A stretch of DNA of 35,652 nt, taken from the NCBI GenBank assembly GCA_041594335.1, contig JBFHML010000021.1, positions 1-35,652 on the forward strand. The letters are read 5' to 3'. Below the pieces are notes generated by a model. It had not been told where the DNA came from, did not search any database, and worked only from the letters and a program-made list of their open reading frames with translations. The position numbers and the translations under genes are program-made. Source of the DNA: JAGPUQ01 sp041594335 (GTDB lineage: Bacteria; Pseudomonadota; Gammaproteobacteria; Pseudomonadales; Porticoccaceae). Shown piece after piece: positions 16,294 to 24,444 of this stretch. Numbering within the stretch: position 1 is the stretch's first letter; each line of letters opens with the position of its first letter.

Positions 16294-17264
16294 TCCGCCG
16301 CCGGGGCGTACCGGAAAGCAATGTCGCCTTTCTGGACGTCATTAGTGCGGGTTTCGGTGCGATATTGTTATTGTTGCTGATCGCACGCATCGCGCCACCG
16401 TCAGCGCCCATGGACACCGAGGCCGACACCGGCCGCATCGAGACCCTCCAGGAAGCGCTTTTCGAAATCCGAGGCCAAACCCGCGTGATCCATCGCGAGT
16501 TGACCGAGCTGCGCGAGCAGCTCTCCGAGCAACGGCGCCGCGTCGCGCGTGCCCAGGCGCAGCTGGCCCGCGCCCCCCGAGCTCCCCAGGAAATCGACAA
16601 CACTGAGCGCGAACAGCTGCTCGCTGCCCGCCAGAGCCTCACCGAAGAAATGCGCCGACTGCTCGCTCAGCGTCAACGAGCGGCGCACGACTTGGTCGGA
16701 GGACTCCCCGTAGATAGTGAATATCTGATTTTCATCATCGACACTTCGGGCAGCATGTATAACTACGCATGGCGCCGCGTGCGGCAGGAAATCGTCGCCA
16801 TCCTCGAGATCTACCCACAGGTGAAAGGCATTCAGGTGATGAGCGATATGGGCAGCTACATGTTCCCAAGTTATCGCGGCAAGTGGATTCCAGATACCCC
16901 AGCCCGCCGCCGCACCGTGATCGAGCGCCTGGCGAGCTGGACGCCGTTCAGCAATTCGAGTCCGGTCGAAGGCATTGAGCGGGCCATCCGGGCCTACTAT
17001 GTCACCGACAAGAAAATCAGCCTATTCGTGTTCGGCGACGACTTCACCGGGGGAGCGATCGCCCCCGTGCTCGATGCCGTAGGTCGCATCAATCGCGAGC
17101 GGCGCAGCGGCGAACGCTTGGTACGCATCCACGCCGTCGGGTTTCCCGTCCACTTCCTCGCCCCCGGCGGGAACCGCCGCACGGCCACCCGGTTCGCTCA
17201 TTTGATGCGCGAATTGACGCTCGCCAACGGCGGCACTTTCGTCGGTCTACACGGATTGGACTGA
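16290..17264 (+). CDS. vWA protein with ExbD/TolR-like N-terminal helix (second copy)
   Basis: This 324-residue paralogue-like protein has the same plan as its upstream neighbour. It has a basic N-terminus, a single helix AFLDVISAGFGAILLLLLI with Asp16 in the FLD motif, and a coiled coil at ~45-135 rich in Arg/Glu/Gln. A vWA domain follows, with FIIDTSGSMYNYAWRRVRQE (MIDAS Asp151, Ser153, Ser155). Beyond the helix the two proteins are only loosely similar, so they are probably distinct subunits, not a recent duplication. The vWA domain has a Tyr/Trp-rich insert (GSYMFPSYRGKWIPDTPARR) and a later LFVFGDDFTGG. A vWA MIDAS binds a divalent metal to hold a ligand. Two B-type subunits would fit the A5B2 stoichiometry of this motor family. 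Confidence 0.88.
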   Translation: MIRRRGVPESNVAFLDVISAGFGAILLLLLIARIAPPSAPMDTEADTGRIETLQEALFEIRGQTRVIHRELTELREQLSEQRRRVARAQAQLARAPRAPQEIDNTEREQLLAARQSLTEEMRRLLAQRQRAAHDLVGGLPVDSEYLIFIIDTSGSMYNYAWRRVRQEIVAILEIYPQVKGIQVMSDMGSYMFPSYRGKWIPDTPARRRTVIERLASWTPFSNSSPVEGIERAIRAYYVTDKKISLFVFGDDFTGGAIAPVLDAVGRINRERRSGERLVRIHAVGFPVHFLAPGGNRRTATRFAHLMRELTLANGGTFVGLHGLD

Positions 17265-17266
17265 CC

Positions 17267-17926
17267 ATGACGCCACCCATCGGTTTTCACGGCCCGCTCG
17301 GACGCCACTGCGACGCCAGCGGCCTCCTCGTCTTGCTCACCTTGGCCATCCTACTGACCGGTTGCACTACTCATGTCGATGTCGCCGACGGATTCCCGAC
17401 ACCGGTCACCCGCCAGTTTCCGATTTCCGCCACCCTGGTTCTGGAGCCAGGGTTTCGCGACTATCTTTTAGAAGTCAGCGAACCCCATCCCGTGAGCCTG
17501 GCACTGGGAGCCTCGCAGGCCGACTTGTTTCATACGATCGCGAACGCCATGTTCCAGAAACTCCGGATCAGCGACCGCCGGCCCACCCCCGCAGCCACCG
17601 ACCTGATCCTCGTACCCCGTGTCGCGGAGGTGCAGATCGCCACCCCCGCCGAGACGCAACTGCAGATCTTTGAGGTCTGGGTCAGCTACCGAGTGCAGCT
17701 GCTCGACCGTTCCGGCGAGCTGATCGCCGACTGGTCGCTCGCCGCCTATGGCAAAACGCCCTCGCGCCTGCTCGAAAGTGCCAGCGACGCTCTCGAGCAG
17801 GCAAGCATCATGGCGTTGCGCGACGCCGGCGCCGCCATGGTCACCAGTTTCGCGCAAGCGCCCGGCGTAGCGGCCTGGCTTAGCCGCCAAGGCGCTTGGC
17901 CCGCCGCAGACCCGAGTATGCGCTAA
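17267..17926 (+). CDS. Lipoprotein, last gene of the motor operon
   Basis: This 219-residue protein has a hydrophobic signal segment and lipobox LLTGC with Cys33 as the predicted lipidation site. The mature part is a single alpha/beta domain without low complexity. Strand-like stretches include FPISATLVLEPGFRDYLLEV, LILVPRVAEVQIATPAE and FEVWVSYRVQLLDRSGELIA, with helices between. The pattern resembles small outer-membrane lipoproteins that build a conserved beta-sheet, but I cannot name a family. It lies 2 nt after the second vWA gene, so it is cotranslated or cotranscribed with it. It is the best candidate for an outer-membrane partner of the vWA domains (inference). Confidence 0.8.
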   Translation: MTPPIGFHGPLGRHCDASGLLVLLTLAILLTGCTTHVDVADGFPTPVTRQFPISATLVLEPGFRDYLLEVSEPHPVSLALGASQADLFHTIANAMFQKLRISDRRPTPAATDLILVPRVAEVQIATPAETQLQIFEVWVSYRVQLLDRSGELIADWSLAAYGKTPSRLLESASDALEQASIMALRDAGAAMVTSFAQAPGVAAWLSRQGAWPAADPSMR

Positions 17927-18060
17927 GGGCAGTAGCACCGCAGTCCGGGGCCGCCGCCGACCGCGTTCGCGGCACGATAGTCGCACATCAGTCTGGGGCC
18001 TCGGCGGGGATTGCGCTACCGTAGCGTCCTTGGTGGCCGCGCAAAAGCACAGTGCAAACC

Positions 18061-18792
18061 ATGCCGACCTCCCCCGAGAGAGGATCACCGTGCCCGTTGG
18101 CGGCCAGCTTTAGCGCCGCGACGCTCGCCATCGGCTTTGCTCTGCTGCTCACCACCCTCGCGGTAGGCTGCACCCACACCGTCATCGACGAGTACCGGGA
18201 AAGCGGTCGAGCCCTGCCGTTGGGGCGGGGCGAGCAGTTGGTCGTGCTGGGTCGTCGACACGACGGTGAGTACGAAACCGAGCCCGAACTGGTCCAATGT
18301 ATCGCCGGGCGCCTCGATGACCGGCTGCCAGTGATACCGGAGCAGCGATTCATCGACCAAGTCTATCCCTGGTTCGAGCCGCGCACCGCGCCACTCGGCC
18401 TACGTCGCCTGCAGAAGATGCTCGATGATCCGGAGGTGGGCCACCGCCTGCGCGAAACCGGAGTGCGCTACATGATTTGGGTAGACGGCAACACCGAAAC
18501 CACCGACCGCGGCGGTTCCATGAGCTGTGCGATCGGCCCCGGCGGCGGCGGTTGCTTCGGCTTCGCTACCTGGGAGAAGACCGCAAGCTACGAAGCCGTG
18601 ATCTGGGATCTCGGCGAGATCCGCGAAGGCGGTCGCGTCAAGGTCGACGCCAAGGGGGCCTCCTATGTGATTGGCGTGCTCGCACCCATCCCCCTCATCG
18701 CCCGAGTACAACATGGCGCCTGTGAGGGATTAGGGAAACAATTGCGTGCCTTCTTTGCCGCCAGTCCCCCTGAACGTCCGGTACGCCCCTAG
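18061..18792 (+). CDS. Lipoprotein of unknown function
   Basis: This 243-residue protein has a long n-region, a hydrophobic segment and LAVGC, giving a predicted lipidated Cys37. The mature part includes LGRGEQLVVLGRRHDGEYE near its start. A helical part follows, then a Gly-rich loop with two Cys (SMSCAIGPGGGGCFGF), then strands such as ASYEAVIWDLGEI. I see no family match. It lies 125 nt after the motor operon, so it may be a separate unit with a related envelope role. A GTG at 18052 is an alternative start. Its TAG stop interlocks with the TAG of the converging amidohydrolase through a CTAG. Confidence 0.78.
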   Translation: MPTSPERGSPCPLAASFSAATLAIGFALLLTTLAVGCTHTVIDEYRESGRALPLGRGEQLVVLGRRHDGEYETEPELVQCIAGRLDDRLPVIPEQRFIDQVYPWFEPRTAPLGLRRLQKMLDDPEVGHRLRETGVRYMIWVDGNTETTDRGGSMSCAIGPGGGGCFGFATWEKTASYEAVIWDLGEIREGGRVKVDAKGASYVIGVLAPIPLIARVQHGACEGLGKQLRAFFAASPPERPVRP

Positions 18793-20018
18793 CCGGGCAG
18801 ACCCAACAACCGGGCTGTATTGCTGCGCATCACCTTGCGCACCTGGGCGTAGTCGAGCCCGGCGAGGCCGTCGGCGAATTCCAAGGGGTGCGCCAATCCT
18901 TCCGGGTGTGGCCAGTCGGAACCGAACAGTGCCACCTCGGGCCCCACAGCTTCGATCAGTTCGGGGATGTCATCCTCCGGGAAGGGGCAGACGCGGATGC
19001 GATCGAGAAAGATTTCGCTGGGCCGCCGGTCGATCTTGCCAAAGGTGAAGTTGTCACCGGCAACCTTGGCGGCCTTATCCAACCGGCTCAGCAACGGTTT
19101 CACCCAGGCGGAGCCATTCTCGATGGACGCGACCACCAGCCGCGGGAAGCGGCCAAACAGATCGTGCAGAATCAGCGCCGCCAGGGTGTCGTGCACCGGT
19201 CGCTCCATCATGCCGATCACGTGTTGAAAGGCGGTCACCCGGTGGTGCGGCGGCCGTGGGTGCTCACCCCAGGCGGCAGAAACCAACTCCTCGAAACCCG
19301 CGTTGCCGAGGTGAAAACTGACCGGGATACCCGCTTCCTCGCAACGCGCCCAAAACGGATCGAAGTGCGGGTCGGCCGGTGAACGGCCATAGACTGGGCC
19401 GGGCAACAGATTGATCAGCCGAGCACCCTCGGCCAGTACGCGCTCCAACTCGGCGACGGCAAGATCAACATCCACCAGCGACAATTGAGCCGCGCTGAAT
19501 ATGCGGTTCTGATAGTCCCAACCCCAGTCGTCGCAAATCCAGCGATTAAACGCACGGTGGTTAGCCATCACCACCTCGGGCCCGGCATCGCGCAACTCCA
19601 TTTCCACCCCGACGCCGAGCGACGGCAGAAAGATACCGGCCTCGACGCCGTGTTCATCGAACCAGCGCAGGCGCGCGGTTCGCTCCATGGATTCCGGTAG
19701 CTCGAAACAGGAAATGGGGTCGGCTGCGAGGATGTGCGCACCCTTGGGTTGGTCGCTGCGATAGAACTCCTTGTAGGAACCGGGACGGCCGGCATGTTCA
19801 CCCGGCGGCGCGCTGAAGAAGCTGACGCGCCGGCCGCGAAAATGCACTTGGGCGTGTTTGCTCAGCCCGCGTACCACGGTGATAGCATCACCCCTGAACC
19901 GCGCTTCCATGTGTCGGGTATAGCAATCGTCCGGTTCATAGTAATGGCAGTCGGCATCGACCAGCGGGTAATCCACCAAGGCACGGGGCTCGAGCGACGG
20001 GATACTAGGCGAGTTCAT
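18789..20018 (-). CDS. Amidohydrolase family protein (amidohydrolase-2, ACMSD-like)
   Basis: This 409-residue TIM-barrel metal-dependent hydrolase or decarboxylase belongs to the amidohydrolase-2 group. Visible motifs are an N-terminal DADCHYYEP for the first metal ligands, GIFLPSLGVGVEM, IPVSFHLGN with a central His, and FGSDWPHPEG with the conserved Asp. TARLLGLPG at the C-terminus is typical of the family. Relatives act on carboxylated aromatic or cyclic substrates; the substrate here is unknown. The ATG at 20018 follows CCGGAGCTGCC, a good ribosome-binding site; a longer frame upstream is Cys/Arg-rich and not domain-like. The gene is divergent from selO, with 128 nt between the starts. 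Confidence 0.9.
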   Translation of the reverse strand: MNSPSIPSLEPRALVDYPLVDADCHYYEPDDCYTRHMEARFRGDAITVVRGLSKHAQVHFRGRRVSFFSAPPGEHAGRPGSYKEFYRSDQPKGAHILAADPISCFELPESMERTARLRWFDEHGVEAGIFLPSLGVGVEMELRDAGPEVVMANHRAFNRWICDDWGWDYQNRIFSAAQLSLVDVDLAVAELERVLAEGARLINLLPGPVYGRSPADPHFDPFWARCEEAGIPVSFHLGNAGFEELVSAAWGEHPRPPHHRVTAFQHVIGMMERPVHDTLAALILHDLFGRFPRLVVASIENGSAWVKPLLSRLDKAAKVAGDNFTFGKIDRRPSEIFLDRIRVCPFPEDDIPELIEAVGPEVALFGSDWPHPEGLAHPLEFADGLAGLDYAQVRKVMRSNTARLLGLPG

Positions 20019-20146
20019 GGCAGCTCCGGAAACCGGCAAAGTGATATGACAATATGCTGACCCAAAGCAAAGCAAATGGCCAGCATCCAGAGCGCACACC
20101 TGCCCCCGCCGATCAGCGCGGTTGCAGCGGCTGTTAGAATGGGCGC

Positions 20147-21598
20147 ATGCACCCACTTTCGTTCGACAACCGGTTCCAGGCGCTGGGCGATGCGTTCTTC
20201 ACCGCACTGCAGCCCACCGGCTTCGCTCACCCGCATCTGGTTGCGGTGAACCCCGATGTAGCGCGACTGATCGGCCTGGATCCCGCTGATCTCGACTCCC
20301 CGGAGTTTCTCGCCTGGCTAAGCGGCAACACCACCCTCGCCGGCAGCGCGCCCCTCGCGATGGTCTACAGCGGTCATCAGTTCGGCGGATACACGCCGCG
20401 GCTAGGCGACGGCCGGGGCTTGCTCCTCGGGCAGGTTCGCACCGCCGCCGGGTTGATCGATTTGCACCTCAAAGGCGCGGGCAAGACGCCCTATTCTCGC
20501 TTCGCCGACGGGCGGGCGGTGTTGCGCTCCAGCATCCGCGAATACCTGGCCGGCGAGGCACTGCACGGACTCGGCATTCCCACCACCCGGTCTCTGGCCA
20601 TCGCCGGCAGTGACGAACCGGTGATCCGCGAGCGAGTCGAAACCGGCGCTATGCTGCTGCGTGTGGCGCGCACTCACATTCGTTTCGGGTCCTTTGAGTA
20701 CTTCCACTACCGTGAGCAACCCGAACTGGTGCGGGCACTGGCCGATCACGTACTCGAGACTTACCTCCCGGAGAAGGCTCAGGGGCGCGACCCCTATACT
20801 GCGCTGTTTCGACACGCAGTGCGTGCCACCGCTCGGCTCATCGCCCACTGGCAGGCGGTGGGGTTTTGTCACGGCGTGATGAATACCGACAACATGTCCA
20901 TCCTGGGTGAGACCCTGGATTACGGCCCTTATGGTTTCCTCGACGCCTACGATCCCGCGCATATCTGCAATCACTCGGATTATGAGGGACGCTATGCCTA
21001 CCATCGCCAACCGGCGATCGGCCTGTGGAACTGCAACGCCTTGGCGCATGCACTGAGCAGCATCGTTCCTGTCCCTGCACTGCGTGAGGCGCTGCTCGAA
21101 TATGAGCCACTGCTGCTCCGCGAGCTGCGCCGACATCAGCGCGCCAAACTAGGTCTTACTCAAAGCCTGCCGGGCGACGACGCCCTCATCGACGATCTGC
21201 TCGCGTTGTTGGCGGCCGGAGGAATCGATTACACGCTGTTCTTCCGACACCTGTGCGACTTTCGCGTTGGTGCGGGCAACCCCCTGCTACGCGATCTCTG
21301 CCCGGACCGCGCCGCCTACGATGCCTGGGCCCATCGCTACGCCGAGCGACTGGGGGCCGAACAATGCACCGACGCCGAACGCGGTGAAGCCATGCGTAGC
21401 GTCAACCCCAAATACATCTTGCGCAACTATTTGGCGGAGATCGCCATTCGCAAGGCCGAAGACGAGCGTGACTACCGCGAAATCGCACTATTGCGGCAGG
21501 TACTGGCGCGCCCTTTTGACGAGCAGCCGGAGTTCGCCCGCTATGCCGCGCCGCCGCCCGACTGGGGGCGTACACTGGCCATCAGCTGTTCATCCTGA
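20147..21598 (+). CDS. selO: Protein adenylyltransferase SelO (YdiU)
   Basis: This 483-residue SelO pseudokinase transfers AMP from ATP to hydroxyl side chains of target proteins, with a role in redox homeostasis. Family motifs are abundant: YSGHQFGGYTPRLGDGRG near residues 73-90, LKGAGKTPYSRFADGRAVLR, GIPTTRSLAI, GVMNTDNMSILGETLDYGPY with the Asn/Asp metal ligands, and NCNALAHAL. Length matches bacterial SelO. The C-terminus ends in SCSS, with Cys at the position where the eukaryotic enzyme has selenocysteine, so no UGA recoding is involved. The start at 20147 gives the usual HPLSFDNRF opening. The lytic transglycosylase begins 10 nt downstream, so the two are likely cotranscribed. Confidence 0.97.
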   Translation: MHPLSFDNRFQALGDAFFTALQPTGFAHPHLVAVNPDVARLIGLDPADLDSPEFLAWLSGNTTLAGSAPLAMVYSGHQFGGYTPRLGDGRGLLLGQVRTAAGLIDLHLKGAGKTPYSRFADGRAVLRSSIREYLAGEALHGLGIPTTRSLAIAGSDEPVIRERVETGAMLLRVARTHIRFGSFEYFHYREQPELVRALADHVLETYLPEKAQGRDPYTALFRHAVRATARLIAHWQAVGFCHGVMNTDNMSILGETLDYGPYGFLDAYDPAHICNHSDYEGRYAYHRQPAIGLWNCNALAHALSSIVPVPALREALLEYEPLLLRELRRHQRAKLGLTQSLPGDDALIDDLLALLAAGGIDYTLFFRHLCDFRVGAGNPLLRDLCPDRAAYDAWAHRYAERLGAEQCTDAERGEAMRSVNPKYILRNYLAEIAIRKAEDERDYREIALLRQVLARPFDEQPEFARYAAPPPDWGRTLAISCSS

Positions 21599-21608
21599 GC
21601 ACTTTCGC

Positions 21609-23429
21609 ATGTCTTGCGCCCACCGCTATCTCGGCCTCTGGTTCGCACCCATCCTGATTCTTTCTGCGACCCTTGCACACGCGGAACAGGTGTCGTTCCC
21701 GATCCGGATCGAGCCCCATTACTTAAACGGCATGGTCGCAGAGGCACTCGACTTGGACCGCGATGGACGCGGCATTCTTACCGAAAGCCCCTGCAATCAG
21801 GTCGAACTGTCCAACCCGAGAACCCGAACTTCCGGTCGACAGTTGGAGGTAGAGCTGGCGCTAACGGCCTACACCGGGGTCGAGCTCATGGGCGCGTGCC
21901 GTGGCCCCCAGCCCTGGCGAGGACAAATCATCGCTCAGTTAGTACCCGAGGTGGACGTTTCCGGGCTCGCGGTGAAATTCACCCCGACCCACACCCGGTT
22001 GCTCCGAGCAGACGGCAAGGAAGGGCTATTCACCAAACCCGTTTGGGCCCTGACCGAGAGCCTGATCCTGCCCCAGCTCGGCTTGGTTCGCGTGGATCTC
22101 TCCTCTCCATTGGCGGCCATCGACAGTCTCATCTCGGAATTATCGAGCACCCCAACCACTGACCTTTCGCCACTGACCGATCGCACCCGGATCCGAGAGC
22201 TCGCCGTGACGTCTGAAGGCCTCCGCGCCACCCTGGGCTTCACTGTCGCACCACGCACCCAAGCGCTACCGGAAGAACCCCCCCTGGATCCGGCCGAACT
22301 GGCGGCCTGGGCAACCCTCGAAGACGAGTTCGACGGTTTCCTGACCACGGTGATCACCACCCTCGCGGAGGCGACCGAATCACCGGACTTACGTTTCGAA
22401 CTGCTGGGCGTTTTGCTCGACACCCGCCATGCCATTGCCGTGGCGCTCACGGAGGACCAACCTGGACGAGACCCGATACGGTCGCTGTTTATCGAAGCCT
22501 GGGACCGTCTGCGACCCTACCTGAGCGCCCTGGATGCCGGCGATACACCCCTGTTTCACGATGACCTCCGCCTGGCCGGATTTATCGCCGGAGGGGACGC
22601 GCTCCGCGCTCTGGATGCACTGGGCCCGGAATACGGCATCGACATTACGCGCGACGGCCTGCGTCGCCTCGCGCGCTTGCTGCTGGCCGACGGAGCACCC
22701 GCCTCCTTTACACCACTGCCACTGGAGGTGGACGAAAAACTGAAACGGCTGTTCTACCGGGGCAGCAAAGCCAGCCACACCCATCAGCGCCCGGTCGCGA
22801 CGACCCTGGTACGCTGGCTCATCCCTACCGCCGAGGCCGCCGCACCGCCGCTGGCCTACCAGGTACCGCAACCCGGTCAATTGCGCCCCTATCTGGAACA
22901 AATTGCAGCCCTGCTCGAATTCCAGAGTCGCCACCGGCTCGACAACGGTAGCCGACTACCGGACCGACTGCGCGAAATCTTTAACCCACTGGTGCAGGCC
23001 ACTGCCTGGAAGGAGTCCTGCTGGCGACAATATATCGGTAGTCCGAAACAGCCCCGGGTGCTCATGTCGCCGGTCGGCGCTTTGGGCATCATGCAAATCA
23101 ATGGTCGGGTGTGGCGCGGGCTCTACGATCTCGACCGACTCACCAACGATATCGGCTATAACGTCAACGCCGGTGCCGAGATCCTTGAGCACTATCTAGT
23201 GGATTATGCGATTCGTCGTGGCGAACATCGTCAGCCCGGCGGCGACGAGAACCTGATTCGCGCCACCTATGCCGCCTACAATGGGGGTCCCGGCCAGCTC
23301 GCGCGCTACCGGCGCCAGGACACGCCGGCTCAACTACGCTCGATCGACAAGCTCTTTTGGGACCACTACCAGAAGCTCAAGACGGATGGCTGGCCTGAGG
23401 TTTCCACTTGCTATCCGAGCATATCCTAA
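21609..23429 (+). CDS. Lytic transglycosylase (SLT domain) with a long N-terminal region
   Basis: This 606-residue exported protein begins with a signal peptide (LGLWFAPILILSATLAHAEQ). The C-terminal ~150 residues are a Slt-type lytic transglycosylase domain, which cleaves the MurNAc-GlcNAc bond in peptidoglycan and leaves 1,6-anhydroMurNAc. The catalytic Glu469 sits in the ES motif (TAWKESCW); GALGIMQIN, NVNAGAEILEHYL and YAAYNGGPGQLARYR follow the family order. The preceding ~440 residues are not a named domain to me and contain acidic, helical stretches. I chose the ATG at 21609 because it opens the signal peptide; the longer frame from 21267 runs out-of-frame through selO. It converges on the SMR gene with only 12 nt between stops. 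Confidence 0.92.
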   Translation: MSCAHRYLGLWFAPILILSATLAHAEQVSFPIRIEPHYLNGMVAEALDLDRDGRGILTESPCNQVELSNPRTRTSGRQLEVELALTAYTGVELMGACRGPQPWRGQIIAQLVPEVDVSGLAVKFTPTHTRLLRADGKEGLFTKPVWALTESLILPQLGLVRVDLSSPLAAIDSLISELSSTPTTDLSPLTDRTRIRELAVTSEGLRATLGFTVAPRTQALPEEPPLDPAELAAWATLEDEFDGFLTTVITTLAEATESPDLRFELLGVLLDTRHAIAVALTEDQPGRDPIRSLFIEAWDRLRPYLSALDAGDTPLFHDDLRLAGFIAGGDALRALDALGPEYGIDITRDGLRRLARLLLADGAPASFTPLPLEVDEKLKRLFYRGSKASHTHQRPVATTLVRWLIPTAEAAAPPLAYQVPQPGQLRPYLEQIAALLEFQSRHRLDNGSRLPDRLREIFNPLVQATAWKESCWRQYIGSPKQPRVLMSPVGALGIMQINGRVWRGLYDLDRLTNDIGYNVNAGAEILEHYLVDYAIRRGEHRQPGGDENLIRATYAAYNGGPGQLARYRRQDTPAQLRSIDKLFWDHYQKLKTDGWPEVSTCYPSIS

Positions 23430-23441
23430 GGTGTCCCGCGG

Positions 23442-23771
23442 TCAGCTCCCGATCACCCGCGATCCGAGCTGTATGACGAGTACGCCCGCAACGATCAACG
23501 CCAGTCCAAGCAGGGCCGGCGCATCCAGCACCTGTCCAAAGAGTGCCCAGCCGAGCAGCGCGATCAACGCCGTCCCCACCCCGGACCAGATCGCATAGGC
23601 AACCCCCACGGGGATAACCTTCAGCGTCAACGAGAGACAATAAAAAGCCGCCGCGTAACCAGCAACGACGGCCAGGGATGGCAACGGTTTGGTAAAGCCC
23701 GCCGCGGCCTTGAGCGCAGAAGTGGCCAAAACCTCGGCAATGATCGCAGCGCCCAGATACCACCAATGCAT
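23442..23771 (-). CDS. SMR-family multidrug/quaternary ammonium efflux protein
   Basis: This 109-residue protein has four transmembrane helices and is a small multidrug resistance protein close to EmrE/QacE. The essential membrane Glu is Glu13 in IIAEVLATSALKA; IPVGVAYAIWSGVGTALIAL and a closing GVLVIQLGSRV are canonical. It works as a proton-coupled antiparallel dimer exporting lipophilic cations. The sequence fits the EmrE-like branch more than the guanidinium (Gdx/SugE) branch, judging by YAIWSGVG, but that is an inference. It is the last gene of the minus-strand operon, 9 nt after the O-methyltransferase. Confidence 0.93.
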   Translation of the reverse strand: MHWWYLGAAIIAEVLATSALKAAAGFTKPLPSLAVVAGYAAAFYCLSLTLKVIPVGVAYAIWSGVGTALIALLGWALFGQVLDAPALLGLALIVAGVLVIQLGSRVIGS

Positions 23772-23780
23772 GGCGACCGC

Positions 23781-24443
23781 TCAGCGCTTGCGTGCCAATG
23801 TCAGGCCATCACCGATCGGCACCAGGCTCAGATCCACTCGGTCATCGTCACCCAAGCCGAGGTTGAAGGACTGAATCGCCCGCGTGTCGGCATCGGCGGT
23901 CGCCCCGTCGAGCACACGACCACTCCACAGCACATTATCGACCACGATCAAGCCTCCCGGTCGAAGCAGGCGGAGACATTGCTCGTAATAGCCCGCATAT
24001 CCCTCCTTGTCCGCGTCGATGAAAGCAAAATCGAAAGATTCCTCTCCCTCGGCGACGAGCAACTCCGCTAACGTCTCTGACGCGGGCGCCAAGCGCAGGT
24101 CAATGCGCGCGTCCACCCCGGCCCTTCGCCAATACTCCCGGGCGATCGCCGTGTACTCTGCGCTCAGGTCACAGCCCACCAGATAGCCCTCTGGCGGAAG
24201 CGCCGCGGCAACACAGAGCGCGCTATAGCCCGTATAAACGCCCACCTCAATGGCGCGCCGCGCCCCCATTAGGCGTGCGAGCAAGGCCATGAACTGGCCC
24301 TGTTCGGGTGCAATCTGCATCCGGCTGTCCGGCAACGCAGCGGTCCGTGCGCGCAGGTCGCGCAGCACGGCGCTCTCACGCAGAGAAACTTTCAACAAAT
24401 AGTCATAGAGTGCCGGGGTAAGCGCAATGCTCTGATTGGACAT
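23781..24443 (-). CDS. Class I SAM-dependent O-methyltransferase (CCoAOMT-like)
   Basis: This 220-residue protein belongs to the Methyltransf_3 family of cation-dependent O-methyltransferases. Motifs: PEQGQFMALLARLMGARRAI leading into EVGVYTGYSALCVAAALP for SAM binding, then FAFIDADKEGYAGYYE and LIVVDNVLWSGRV, whose Asp/Asn residues bind the metal. The C-terminus LSLVPIGDGLTLARKR is typical. Substrates are usually catechol-like, but none can be inferred here. The ATG at 24443 follows GGAGGCTGAG, a clear ribosome-binding site; the longer upstream frame is the antisense of the next methyltransferase. One base separates it from the preceding stop at 24445. Confidence 0.93.
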   Translation of the reverse strand: MSNQSIALTPALYDYLLKVSLRESAVLRDLRARTAALPDSRMQIAPEQGQFMALLARLMGARRAIEVGVYTGYSALCVAAALPPEGYLVGCDLSAEYTAIAREYWRRAGVDARIDLRLAPASETLAELLVAEGEESFDFAFIDADKEGYAGYYEQCLRLLRPGGLIVVDNVLWSGRVLDGATADADTRAIQSFNLGLGDDDRVDLSLVPIGDGLTLARKR

Positions 24444-24444
24444 C

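Noticed and set aside
13163..17264. Zorya-type phage defence (ZorA/ZorB)
   Set aside because: A MotA-like protein is present, but there is no OmpA-domain ZorB, no ZorC/ZorD or ZorE, and the other genes are envelope lipoproteins and PEGA/FGE proteins.
6169..17926. Type VI secretion or Bat/MoxR cluster
   Set aside because: vWA, TPR, FHA-like and FGE-like parts occur in such loci, but no sheath, baseplate, TssJ/L/M, MoxR ATPase or DUF58 gene is present.
17961..17972. Palindrome CCGCGTTCGCGG as terminator of the motor operon
   Set aside because: No T-tract follows; it may be a chance palindrome in GC-rich DNA.
21580..21598. Selenocysteine site in SelO
   Set aside because: The C-terminal residue is encoded as Cys (SCSS), with no in-frame UGA before the final stop.
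21267..21608. N-terminal extension of the lytic transglycosylase
   Set aside because: It runs out of frame through selO, and a clear signal peptide begins at 21609.
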